Source: Nitrospinaceae bacterium (GTDB lineage: Bacteria > Nitrospinota > Nitrospinia > Nitrospinales > VA-1). Taken from it: a stretch of DNA of 29,106 nucleotides. Within the stretch, counting starts at the first letter, position 1. Every line of letters begins with the position of its first letter. Where the stretch lies: contig JAJDBI010000233.1 of the NCBI GenBank assembly GCA_029261435.1, positions 1-29,106 on the forward strand, in the 5' to 3' direction. Of the stretch, positions 8,255-15,516 are shown one piece after another. The notes under the pieces are model-generated. The model saw only the letters and a list, made by a program, of their open reading frames with translations. It was not told the origin of the DNA and made no database searches. A program made the position numbers and the translations under genes.

Positions 8255-8317
8255 AACAGTATTTTACTGTTAATACACTGTTATTGGCAAGGAAAATTTT
8301 ACTGCTAAAATACTGCT
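8255..8317. promoter_or_regulatory. Palindromic operator between divergent genes
   Basis: AACAGTATTTTACTGTT (8255-8271) is a perfect 7-bp-arm palindrome. It is followed by further copies of the half-site: CACTGTT (8277-8283) and the direct repeats TACTGCTAAAA and TACTGCTA running to the start of the small gene (8300-8317). Ribbon-helix-helix proteins of the Arc/MetJ class bind such tandem 5-7 bp half-sites, so autoregulation by the 8318 product is a reasonable inference. Confidence 0.65.
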
Positions 8318-8470
8318 ATGGAAAAACCTATAAGATTTGACCTCAGGCTACCCCCAAAGATCCATAAAAAGGTTGTCCGTATTGCCAAGGAGGAAAAGAG
8401 GTCAATCCACGCGCAATTACTGCTTTATATTGAGGAAGGAATTAAGCGTCAAAAAACTCCCCTGAAGTAA
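8318..8470 (+). CDS. Arc-type ribbon-helix-helix DNA-binding protein (50 aa)
   Basis: A very small gene (ATG 8318, TAA 8468). The product begins MEKPIRFDLRLPPKIHKKV and continues with helices ending in RSIHAQLLLYIEEGI. The beta-strand FDLRLP, the lysine-rich helix A and the R-S-x-x-A/E helix B match Arc/CopG-type repressors, which dimerise through the N-terminal strand. Arc itself is 53 residues, so this is a full-length protein. An AAGGA at 8290-8294 is too far from the ATG for normal spacing, so translation may be weak. Operator half-sites run up to the start codon, consistent with autorepression. Confidence 0.75.
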   Translation: MEKPIRFDLRLPPKIHKKVVRIAKEEKRSIHAQLLLYIEEGIKRQKTPLK

Positions 8471-8486
8471 CACCTAATGCCCCTAA

Positions 8487-8538
8487 CTTCGTGAGCGTGT
8501 GATATCTCCAACCTTAATCTCATGCCCTGCAAAGGTAG
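8487..8538. repeat. Left 52-bp inverted repeat flanking the defence cassette
   Basis: This stretch is the reverse complement of 13716-13767 at 47 of 52 positions, and all five differences are transitions. It contains CTTCGTGAGCG at one end and GCAAAGGTAG at the other. The arms lie 5.2 kb apart and enclose the tRNA-Thr fragment and the five cassette genes. Confidence 0.9.
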
Positions 8539-8577
8539 CAGAGGTAATTTCTTTTTAACTTTCCTATATACATATCC

Positions 8578-8619
8578 GTAATGATTAGGTCGGCGGTTCA
8601 ATTCCTCTCGCTGGCTCCA
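8578..8619 (+). other. 3' fragment of a tRNA-Thr gene (possible attachment-site relic)
   Basis: GTAATGATT is followed by AGGTC, the T arm (GGCGG-TTCAATT-CCTCT, one mismatch), the acceptor 3' strand CGCTGGC, discriminator T and an encoded CCA. From memory this is the 3' half of a bacterial tRNA-Thr of the kind starting GCCAGCG. No 5' half precedes it: the bases upstream do not complete the anticodon stem. Such 3' pieces are typical products of integrase-mediated insertion at tRNA genes. The tRNA-Leu in this window has no encoded CCA while this fragment does, hinting at a foreign source. Confidence 0.7.
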
Positions 8620-8643
8620 TTATTTCGTTCGGGACTAAGCTCT

Positions 8644-8673
8644 CTTTCATTCTCAAATGTATCAAGCTATAAT
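8644..8673 (+). promoter_or_regulatory. Probable promoter of the SIR2-HerA cassette
   Basis: A consensus TATAAT at 8668-8673 lies 76 bp before the SIR2 start, with only a weak -35 match (CTTTCA, 8644-8649, 18-bp spacer). It lies between the tRNA fragment and the first cassette gene, so expression should not depend on outside promoters. Confidence 0.45.
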
Positions 8674-8748
8674 CGGATTTCGGATTTCAACTTTAAAATC
8701 TTATTTAGAATCGAATTACCCTTAGCTAAAATTTTTAGGAAGAAAAAT

Positions 8749-9969
8749 ATGGAAATAAGTCACAATCCATCTCGTCACTTACAGTACCTTCGTCAATCGT
8801 TGTCGCAAAATAGTAAACCCATTAGTTATTTTTTAGCTGCTGGCTGCCCGTTATCGGTTGAAATGGAAAATGAGGAAGATTGGCCATTAATTCCAGATAT
8901 CAAAAGTCTATCTTTATGGGTAAATAATGAACTAATTAAGAACAAAAGTTATGGACAATTGCTAAAAGAGTTAAAAATAGCAGAAAAGGATCATGAAAAT
9001 ATTGAGCATGTATTGAGTTTTATACGTGGTTTACTTGAGGTTGCAAAAGGAGGGTCTGTACGGGGATTAACTGAGAAACAACTACAAGAATTAGATGAGT
9101 TGGTTTGTGAAAAAATAGGCAAGAAGGTAGATGTTCCGTTGCCAGAAAGTGAGACGCCATATCACAAGCTTGCAAAATGGATAAGTTCCATAGAAAGAAA
9201 AATGCCTATTGAAATATTTACAACAAATTATGATTTACTCATTGAGCAAGCATTGGATAGCTTAGAAGTTCCATATTTTGATGGATTTGTAGGATCAAGG
9301 CGGCCATTCTTTGATTTAAAAGCGATTGAAAATAACTTAATACCCTTGCATTGGTCGCGATTATGGAAAGTTCATGGTTCTATCAATTGGTATCGTGAAA
9401 AAATCAAAGAGCGTACAAAAGTTTATAGGTCAACAGAAATAAAAAATGAGGTGAGTCGACTAATATATCCTTCACACTTAAAGTACGATGAAAGCCGGAA
9501 GATGCCATACATAGCATTAATTGATCAGTTGAATAGATTCATTCGAGAGAAATCTTCATTTTTAATTTTGTCAGGTTACTCATTCGGTGACAGTCATATA
9601 AACAATACAATAATTAATGCATTGAAAGCGAACTCCACAGCTATGGTTCTAGGTCTAATGCATGGAACATATGATGATGATTCTAAAAATCCAAGATATC
9701 CCCAAGCATATGAGCTTGCGCAAATTCAACACAATTTAAATATATGGACTTTTGATAAAGCCATTATAGGTACAAATCTAGGAGCTTGGAAACCATCCGA
9801 AGCTGGTGAGGAAGTAGATCAGAATATTAAAGATTTTATTGAGCCATTAGAAAGTGATGAAACCGATACACTTGGTTGTAAATTAATAAAACTTGGCGAC
9901 TTTTCAAAATTCACAGAATTTTTAAAAAGAACAATGGGGGACCGCGAAGAAGGCCAAGATGAAAAATAA
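8749..9969 (+). CDS. SIR2-like NADase-type defence protein
   Basis: A 406-residue SIR2-like protein of the kind that degrades NAD+ in anti-phage systems. FLAAGCP (28-34) is a degenerate form of the nucleotide-binding FLGAGAS motif. IFTTNYD (156-162) holds the conserved Asn160, and LWKVHGSINW (205-214) holds the catalytic-type His209. ILSGYSFGDSHIN (273-285) is the C-terminal signature of the SIR2_2 group. The open frame extends up to 8581 but there reads through a tRNA fragment. I use ATG 8749, which has AGGAAG at 8737-8742. It overlaps the HerA-like gene by 11 bp. The loss of the first GAG motif residues may alter NAD binding; the assignment to SIR2 is secure but the activity is inferred. 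Confidence 0.87.
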   Translation: MEISHNPSRHLQYLRQSLSQNSKPISYFLAAGCPLSVEMENEEDWPLIPDIKSLSLWVNNELIKNKSYGQLLKELKIAEKDHENIEHVLSFIRGLLEVAKGGSVRGLTEKQLQELDELVCEKIGKKVDVPLPESETPYHKLAKWISSIERKMPIEIFTTNYDLLIEQALDSLEVPYFDGFVGSRRPFFDLKAIENNLIPLHWSRLWKVHGSINWYREKIKERTKVYRSTEIKNEVSRLIYPSHLKYDESRKMPYIALIDQLNRFIREKSSFLILSGYSFGDSHINNTIINALKANSTAMVLGLMHGTYDDDSKNPRYPQAYELAQIQHNLNIWTFDKAIIGTNLGAWKPSEAGEEVDQNIKDFIEPLESDETDTLGCKLIKLGDFSKFTEFLKRTMGDREEGQDEK

Positions 9970-11833
9970 AAATACATATATGGGTGCTGTAGAGGATGTC
10001 AATGGTTCTACAGTTCGACTATCCTTATCAAAACAATCATTGACCGGATTTGTCTATATTGAAGGGCAAGGATACAGAGTTGGCCAGATTGGTAGCTTTG
10101 TAAGAGTGCCAATTGGTTTTCTGGATCTTTTTGGAATTATTTCCCAAGTAGGCGCAAGTTCTGCGCCTGAAAATAAAAAGGAAGATAATCCCAGTGGCGA
10201 TAGGTGGATGACAATACAACTCATTGGGGAAAGCCAACGAGGTGGTGTATTTCAGCGAGGTTTATCTCAGTACCCAACGATAGGAGACGAAGTTCATTTG
10301 GTTTCTGAAAGGGAACTAAAAAGTATATACGGCCAACCCGATAAGCCGTACTTTGTAAAACTTGGACACATATCCAATGCAGAATCTATTTCTGCTTTAG
10401 TTGATATCAATAAGCTAATCACTAGACATTCGGCAGTAGTTGGGACTACTGGTTCAGGAAAATCGACAACAGTAGCAAGTATTATGCATGCCATTTCTAA
10501 TACAGATAATTACCCGTCTGCAAGAGTACTTATTTTGGATATCCATGGAGAATATAGTAGCGCATTGAAGGAAAAAGCTAACATATTCAAAATAAACCCA
10601 GATAAGAAAAATAATTCAACAGAGAAAGAACTTAATATCCCATTTTGGGCTCTTAATTTTGAAGAATTGTGTGACTTATGCTTTGGTGAATTTATTGGTG
10701 AAAAAGAAAAAAATATTGTACTGGAAAGAATTCAAAAATATAAAACTGATTCGCTTATTAAATATCCGAGGAAAGGTGCTAGCCTCGATACATTAAGTGT
10801 GGATTCTCCTATTCCATTTAGCATTCATAAATTGTGGGGTGAGCTTTATACAGAAACTTTTGCAACCTATTACAAAAAAGATGGTATTAAGCCCGCTGAT
10901 AACCTAGCTTATGAACTTGATAGTTCTGGCAATGAAATAATGGGAAATCCTGATAATGGCATCGCTCCTGTATTTAAAACAATTAAAAATGAAAAAAAAG
11001 ACGATGAAAAAATTTTCTACATACCAAACCCACTAAATATAGGTAAACAACTTTCGTTGCTTGGTTCTAAACTAAGGGTACCAAGATATAACTTTATTTT
11101 TAAACCGGGCCCTTGGACTCCAGAGAATGATGGAAAAGTTCAACATGACCTAGATGTTCTTTTAGAAAGTTGGGTAGGAAGCGATAAACCCATCACAATA
11201 TTAGACTTATCTGGTATACCTATCGATATTCTTCATACAGTTATAGGGGCATTGCTTCGAATCTTATATGAAGCATTATTTTGGGCAAGAAATCTTGCGG
11301 AGGGCGGTAAAGAAAGACCCTTGCTATTGGTGATGGAAGAAGCTCATCTATATTTGAATAATGAATCAAAAAGCATGGCTTCAAATATTGTGCAGCGAAT
11401 TGTAAAGGAGGGAAGAAAATATGGCATAGGAGCCATGATCGTAAGCCAAAGGCCCTCCGAAATTAACCCGACGATCCTTTCTCAGTGTGGTACATTTTTT
11501 GCGCTAAGACTTACAAATGCTACTGATAGAGGTCATGTAACTTCTGCTTTATCAGACAACCTAGAAGGCCTCGCAGGAATGTTGCCAACGCTAAGGACAG
11601 GTGAAGCAATAATATTAGGAGAATCTGTAAAGCTTCCAATGCGCACATCCATAACCCTTCCACCGAAAGACCAAAGGCCAGACAGTCAGGATCCAGTCGT
11701 ATATGATGGAGTGCCAGATGAAGATTCTATGGTTCCAGGAGGATGGGGTTTAGTCAGGGAAAATGAAAAAAGATACGAGGAATTAATAGAAGCTTGGCGA
11801 GCCAAAAACCCCAGAATCGAGAGAGTAAAATAA
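9959..11833 (+). CDS. HerA-like hexameric ATPase / DNA translocase
   Basis: A 624-residue FtsK/HerA-superfamily ATPase. An N-terminal beta-barrel (HAS-barrel, about 1-125) precedes Walker A GTTGSGKST (162-170). Walker B LLLVMEEAHLYLN (about 453-465) has the catalytic Glu pair. The sensor-type segment SQRPSEINPTILSQC and an arginine-rich end of the fold (LRLTNATDRGHV) follow, as in HerA. The DUF87 domain has a large insertion between the Walker motifs (about 210-400). The gene overlaps the SIR2 gene by 11 bp with AGAAGG before its ATG, so the two are translationally coupled. SIR2 plus HerA is an established two-gene anti-phage system in which the proteins form one complex. Confidence 0.93.
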   Translation: MKNKNTYMGAVEDVNGSTVRLSLSKQSLTGFVYIEGQGYRVGQIGSFVRVPIGFLDLFGIISQVGASSAPENKKEDNPSGDRWMTIQLIGESQRGGVFQRGLSQYPTIGDEVHLVSERELKSIYGQPDKPYFVKLGHISNAESISALVDINKLITRHSAVVGTTGSGKSTTVASIMHAISNTDNYPSARVLILDIHGEYSSALKEKANIFKINPDKKNNSTEKELNIPFWALNFEELCDLCFGEFIGEKEKNIVLERIQKYKTDSLIKYPRKGASLDTLSVDSPIPFSIHKLWGELYTETFATYYKKDGIKPADNLAYELDSSGNEIMGNPDNGIAPVFKTIKNEKKDDEKIFYIPNPLNIGKQLSLLGSKLRVPRYNFIFKPGPWTPENDGKVQHDLDVLLESWVGSDKPITILDLSGIPIDILHTVIGALLRILYEALFWARNLAEGGKERPLLLVMEEAHLYLNNESKSMASNIVQRIVKEGRKYGIGAMIVSQRPSEINPTILSQCGTFFALRLTNATDRGHVTSALSDNLEGLAGMLPTLRTGEAIILGESVKLPMRTSITLPPKDQRPDSQDPVVYDGVPDEDSMVPGGWGLVRENEKRYEELIEAWRAKNPRIERVK

Positions 11834-11845
11834 CTAGAGGCGACA

Positions 11846-12055
11846 ATGAATAGACATCCAGTGGAATCATCCAATATTGCTTCAATCGGGTATGACCCAG
11901 ACAGTGACACATTAGAGGTTGAATTTCATAGTGGCGGAGTATATCAATATTTTGATGTCCCACAGCATGTGTATGATGAATTTGATGGCCCTAGCTCAAA
12001 AGGGCAATATCTCGCCTCTCACATAAAAGGTAAGTATCGATATAGCAAGGTTTAA
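11846..12055 (+). CDS. KTSC-domain protein (69 aa)
   Basis: A single KTSC domain fills the protein. V-SS-I-SIGYD, then L-EVEF-SGGVY-YFDVP and S-KGQYLASHIK--YRYSKV follow the consensus of this small domain, named after its occurrence at the C-terminus of some lysyl-tRNA synthetases. AGAGG lies five bases before the ATG, and the gene is 12 bp after HerA and 5 bp before the next gene. KTSC proteins occur next to defence and phage genes, but a molecular role is not established. A nucleic-acid-binding or accessory role here is inference. Confidence 0.85.
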   Translation: MNRHPVESSNIASIGYDPDSDTLEVEFHSGGVYQYFDVPQHVYDEFDGPSSKGQYLASHIKGKYRYSKV

Positions 12056-12060
12056 AACTT

Positions 12061-13092
12061 ATGGGAATTTTATCGTTATCACAAAAAAAGGGAAGAATTA
12101 AAATAGACTCCTTTGAAGTAGACAATGCAATTATTTTTGAATACTTTAACAAGCTACCTTCTTCTGAAAGAGATAATTGTTTGCTGAAAGCGATTAATAT
12201 TGGTGTTTTAGCGCTAATGGAAGATCGTCTTTCCTCATTTTTGGCCAAAACATCAAATGAGCTAGGTACGGAACTTGAAAGTTTGAAGATGATATTTGAA
12301 ATGAAGCAGGAAATATTCTTTAAGTCTTCCGTAAAAGGCGCACAGGCGGAAGAAGAAATAGTTGATTACTTAAACCACTTTTTTAGTGAAAATAATCTCA
12401 AAGATGATCCCATGTTAACGGGTACTATGAAAGGCAAACTTCCTAGAAATAAAACCGGAGACATAGTTTGCCTTGTCAACGGAGAAGAGGGAATAAAGAT
12501 AGTTTTGGAATGCAAGTTTGATAAATCAATACGCCTAGGGGATATTAAAGTTAAGGATGTGTTTACGAATAAAACCGATACTGCTTGGAGTCAATTAATT
12601 GAAGCTCAGGCCAATAGAGAAGGGAAAGCAAGTATTATAGTTTTCGATATTTCTGGGGTTGATAATAGTATTTTATGTGCTGTTCAAAACGTACGTTATA
12701 TACCTGAGGTTGGTTTTGCTGTAATAGTTGATTCACAAAAAGGAGATTACTCTAATTTGGGTATCGCCTACATGCTTGCTCGGGATATAGCAATAAATGC
12801 GCATCCCGTTACTCTTGATAAAGATTTATTGGGGATTTTAGTTAACAGGATAATCAAAGATATCAATGATATTTTTTTAATAAAAAAGTTAGTTAATTCA
12901 AATATTGAAAATAACAAAAAAATATTGGGCCAACTCGAAAAGAGTTTGCTCCTCATGGAGTTTACTCAAAAATTTCTTTCTAAGTTTCTTAAAGATGGTT
13001 CACTCACTAAAAATGACCTGCTAGACTTTTATTTTGCAGATGATGTAAAGAATCAATATAAATCTATAGAAAAAGACATCCAAGGCATATGA
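12061..13092 (+). CDS. Putative PD-(D/E)XK nuclease-domain protein
   Basis: A 343-residue protein not placed in a named family. The central part has a restriction-endonuclease-like layout. A helix after KGAQAEEEIVDYL (92-104) is followed by KTGDIVCLVN with Asp134, then IKIVLECK with Glu150 and Lys152, about 16 residues later. A following helix has QLIEAQANR. This G..E / GD / ExK pattern is that of a PD-(D/E)XK active site. The N-terminal 90 residues look helical, and the C-terminal 80 have a coiled-coil-like, AT-rich segment. It begins 5 bp after the KTSC gene. Nuclease activity is a motif-based inference, and substrate (host, phage or tRNA) is unknown. Confidence 0.7.
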   Translation: MGILSLSQKKGRIKIDSFEVDNAIIFEYFNKLPSSERDNCLLKAINIGVLALMEDRLSSFLAKTSNELGTELESLKMIFEMKQEIFFKSSVKGAQAEEEIVDYLNHFFSENNLKDDPMLTGTMKGKLPRNKTGDIVCLVNGEEGIKIVLECKFDKSIRLGDIKVKDVFTNKTDTAWSQLIEAQANREGKASIIVFDISGVDNSILCAVQNVRYIPEVGFAVIVDSQKGDYSNLGIAYMLARDIAINAHPVTLDKDLLGILVNRIIKDINDIFLIKKLVNSNIENNKKILGQLEKSLLLMEFTQKFLSKFLKDGSLTKNDLLDFYFADDVKNQYKSIEKDIQGI

Positions 13093-13135
13093 AATTGAAC
13101 CTGTATTAATAGTCGCTTAATAGTAGTTTTTATAT

Positions 13136-13663
13136 ATGACTATTCCAAAATCCGACATGCTAAGGGATTCCAAAAACGTAATGGAACCCGACCCACGGCA
13201 AAAATACTTTGAAATTAAGGACCGGCAAACTAACAAGTCGCGTGAATTTCAGCTGGAGGATTATCTTAATCCTGTAAAAAATCTTCATTTAAACAATTCA
13301 GTTCCAGATGACATAAAGGTTCATTTTGAAACAACAAAGAATTTATTCCTTTACTCATGGTTTGCTTATCGTTTTCTCTCGGTTGCACAGCTTCACGCAC
13401 TAGCCTCATTAGAGTTTGCTCTAAAAGAAAAACTTCAAATAGAAAATATTTCAAAAGGCAATATAAGTTTAGGAAAATTGCTTAAAGAAGCATCAAAGAG
13501 AGATTGGTTTAACAGGAAAGAAGTAAATATAGAAGTTATCGAACTGGCTCTTCCTCAGCTACGAAATGAAATTGCGCACGGGAGTTCTACATTGTTAGGA
13601 AAGGATGAAGTCATGCTAATCATCAAAGAGTGTGCCAAACTAATAAATAACCTTTTCAGATAG
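13136..13663 (+). CDS. HEPN-like putative RNase
   Basis: A 175-residue protein with a mainly helical C-terminal half. The segment LPQLRNEIAHGS (139-150) contains R143-x4-H148, the R-x4-6-H motif of HEPN ribonucleases, in the RNxxxH form. A long helix before it (LFLYSWFAYRFLSVAQLHALASLEFALK) fits the HEPN four-helix bundle. The N-terminal 55 residues are polar and unrecognised. A 43-bp gap separates it from the nuclease gene, with no clear ribosome site before ATG 13136; the Met at 13157 is an alternative. It is the last gene before the right inverted repeat. HEPN proteins commonly act as toxins in defence systems, but catalysis here is unproven. Confidence 0.68.
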   Translation: MTIPKSDMLRDSKNVMEPDPRQKYFEIKDRQTNKSREFQLEDYLNPVKNLHLNNSVPDDIKVHFETTKNLFLYSWFAYRFLSVAQLHALASLEFALKEKLQIENISKGNISLGKLLKEASKRDWFNRKEVNIEVIELALPQLRNEIAHGSSTLLGKDEVMLIIKECAKLINNLFR

Positions 13664-13715
13664 AGAGAAAAGAATGCCTTAAACTTTAAAGATCTTGTAA
13701 AGGGGACTACCCGTA

Positions 13716-13767
13716 CTACCCTTGCAAGGCATGAGATTAAGGTTGGGGATATTACGCGCTCACGAAG
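13716..13767. repeat. Right 52-bp inverted repeat flanking the defence cassette
   Basis: Reverse complement of 8487-8538 at 47 of 52 positions. It starts CTACCCTTGCAAGG and ends GCTCACGAAG, 52 bp after the HEPN stop. On its outer side it continues towards the 62-bp dispersed repeat core at 13796, so this arm may be one end of a longer repeat of which the left arm is a truncated copy. Confidence 0.9.
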
Positions 13768-13795
13768 GCCAATGGTTGAAAGGTTTATTTTTCCG

Positions 13796-13857
13796 GGAAA
13801 TATTCGACGACTACGGCTTGTCGTTATGCACCCCAATCTTTCCAGGTGATTTTCATC
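13796..13857. repeat. Dispersed repeat core, copy 1
   Basis: A 62-bp stretch nearly identical to 16443-16504: I count four differences. It contains GGAAATATTCGACG, CTACGGCTTGTCGTT and CACCCCAATCTTTCCAG. Upstream, GTTGGGGATAT is also shared with the second copy. It lies in a noncoding gap (13664-13904), which otherwise holds only the right inverted repeat. Confidence 0.85.
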
Positions 13858-13904
13858 AGGGCTTTTTTGAAACTTCCTCTGCATAACAAACAATTTTCTT
13901 CTTT

Positions 13905-14165
13905 TCATATTTTTTTAATGCTTTCCAGCAAACTCTCTCCCTTCACAAACTTCTCAACCGCCGTATACCGAAATTCCTTTATTGGCTTATCCCAGGATTT
14001 AAAGGCCCAACAAACTTTAGGGGCAATTTCTTTTCCATTTTCTACTACCGTTTTAGCCTCATCTTCAGTTGAGACATAGCCGGCAACCCCATATCCTGCA
14101 GCTCCATCGTCACTCCTCAAAGGGTCATACCAGACCCTTTCAATTAAATATATTGTTTCAGGCAT
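13905..14165 (-). CDS. Hypothetical protein (86 aa)
   Basis: A small protein starting MPETIYLIERVWYDPLR, with a DEAKTVVENGKE helix and a C-terminal KFVKGESLLESIKKI helix. The strand-rich start and this layout suggest a compact soluble alpha/beta protein. I do not recognise the family. GGAG lies eight bases before the ATG on the minus strand, which supports a real gene. It stands alone between a repeat and a 312-bp noncoding gap. Confidence 0.6.
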   Translation of the reverse strand: MPETIYLIERVWYDPLRSDDGAAGYGVAGYVSTEDEAKTVVENGKEIAPKVCWAFKSWDKPIKEFRYTAVEKFVKGESLLESIKKI

Positions 14166-14477
14166 ATGTGTTTCTCCATAGTTAAAAGCTTCTAGTATTA
14201 CTAATCCTTATTGTCTCAAACCTATCTACAGTAAAGTTGTTACAATTTAGTCACTTATTGTTTTTTTCCGGCTCAAAAACCTCTTAAAACTCAATGATCG
14301 TGTTAGCGATACCTGTTCTACCCCTTCATGCCCAGAATGGGTAGAGCTTAAGGTGAAAATCATCACAAATTTGATCGGACAATTTCCGCTTTCAACCCGA
14401 AGCGGACATTCTGTATGTTAAAATCTGGAAAATTGTTGTGACAACGCTTTGCTTACCTCAACCCCAAGTGGCACAAG
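14166..14477. other. Noncoding gap with two short hairpins
   Basis: No gene is visible in these 312 bases. Two inverted repeats are present: TCTACCC / GGGTAGA (14317-14323 with 14339-14345) and TCCGCTT / AAGCGGA (14385-14391 with 14400-14406). No promoter or ribosome site stands out for the DUF1801 gene that follows. Confidence 0.5.
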
Positions 14478-14885
14478 ATGTCTACAAAAAAAACCCGGGA
14501 AAACAAAGCCAGCGTCAAAGACTTCCTTAAAGCGGTATCAAACGAGACAAGGCGCAAAGACGCTTTCGTAGTTGCCAAACTTATGGAAACAGTGTCTGGA
14601 AAGAGGCCCAAAATGTGGGGGACGAGCATTGTTGGTTGCGGCAAGCACTTCTATACCTATGCGAGCGGGCAAAAAGGAGAAATTTGCAAGATAGGGTTTT
14701 CACCTAGATCTCAATCGTTGGTATTTTATCTGGGGGAATTTGTTGGCAAAGCCGGGTTATTGAAAAAACTGGGCAAGCATAAAGTTGGAAGCAGCTGCCT
14801 GTATATCAATAAGCTGGATGACATTAACCTTGATGTCCTCAAAAATATATTTGAACAAGTCTGCAAGAGAAGAGATGAAATTTGA
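14478..14885 (+). CDS. DUF1801-domain protein
   Basis: A 135-residue soluble protein. ETRRKDAFVVAKLMETVSGKRPKMWG and the following IVGCGKHFYTYASGQKGE, then IGFSPRSQSLVFYL and GKHKVGSSCLYINKLDD, follow the DUF1801 consensus throughout. These proteins have an iron-chaperone (frataxin-like, YdhG) fold, but the role of most members is unknown. The gene ends 61 bp before the VOC-family gene on the same strand. No strong ribosome site precedes the ATG. Confidence 0.85.
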   Translation: MSTKKTRENKASVKDFLKAVSNETRRKDAFVVAKLMETVSGKRPKMWGTSIVGCGKHFYTYASGQKGEICKIGFSPRSQSLVFYLGEFVGKAGLLKKLGKHKVGSSCLYINKLDDINLDVLKNIFEQVCKRRDEI

Positions 14886-14945
14886 CAACACTTGTTGGCA
14901 GAATGCAGTTCGCTTGGGAACCCAAATCGGAGGATCACATTTACT

Positions 14946-15347
14946 ATGGCTAAAGTGACTGGAATTGGTGGCATATTTTTTAAAGCTCGCAACGACGATA
15001 GAGCTCTAGCATCCTGGTATCAGAAATGTTTGGGAATAGAGCTTGAAGAGTTTGGAGGCTCGAATTTGAAATGGGAAAAAGATACTGCCGAGGACAAGGG
15101 TTTAACTGTCTGGATGATTGATGAAAAAGACAGTGATTGGTTTAGTCCCAGTACCTCCAGCTTCATGGTCAATTACCGCATTGATGACATGGAGGGCATG
15201 CTTGAGCAGTTAAAGAGTTTCAAGGTTGATATTTTGCAAGGTCCCGAGTCCCATGAGAACGGAAAGTTCGTTTGGATCCTTGACCCGGAGGGAAACAAGG
15301 TTGAGCTGTGGGAGCCAAAAATTTGGGACGAAAAAAACAAATCCTGA
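14946..15347 (+). CDS. VOC/glyoxalase-like domain protein
   Basis: A 133-residue single-domain VOC protein. FFKARNDDRALASWYQKCLGIELEEFG matches the N-terminal half, and GKFVWILDPEGNKVELWEP is the characteristic C-terminal metal-ligand strand with Glu. Family members include glyoxalases, dioxygenases and resistance proteins; the substrate is unknown. I chose ATG 14946 because GGAGG at 14929-14933 precedes it, rather than the upstream TTG at 14892. Noncoding sequence follows to the ArsR promoter. Confidence 0.85.
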   Translation: MAKVTGIGGIFFKARNDDRALASWYQKCLGIELEEFGGSNLKWEKDTAEDKGLTVWMIDEKDSDWFSPSTSSFMVNYRIDDMEGMLEQLKSFKVDILQGPESHENGKFVWILDPEGNKVELWEPKIWDEKNKS

Positions 15348-15479
15348 TATCGGGTTGGATCATACCTTTGGGCATTCTTATCGTCCACTATTTGGCAATT
15401 TCTGCCAATGAAACTTTTTTCTTAAAGCCTTAAAAATCAATAACCTTATTGATGCTTGATCTCGGCTCCATTCAGGCTA

Positions 15480-15516
15480 TTGACAAATAATGAATTTTAT
15501 ATAACAATATTGTTAT
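15480..15516 (+). promoter_or_regulatory. ArsR-gene promoter with overlapping palindromic operator
   Basis: TTGACA (15480-15485) is a perfect -35. With a 17-bp spacer the -10 is AACAAT (15503-15508), inside the perfect palindrome ATAACAATATTGTTAT (15501-15516), which also covers the first two bases of the ATG at 15515. Transcription would start at about the A of the ATG, so the mRNA is probably leaderless and the regulator would block its own promoter. Confidence 0.6.

Noticed and set aside
8581..8748. Upstream extension of the SIR2 gene (56 extra codons)
   Set aside because: It reads through the tRNA-Thr fragment and a probable promoter; ATG 8749 has a good ribosome site.
13555..13908. Minus-strand open frame over the HEPN end and repeat core
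   Set aside because: Shadow of the HEPN gene and the repeat; the similar peptide at 16331-16531 comes from the repeated DNA.
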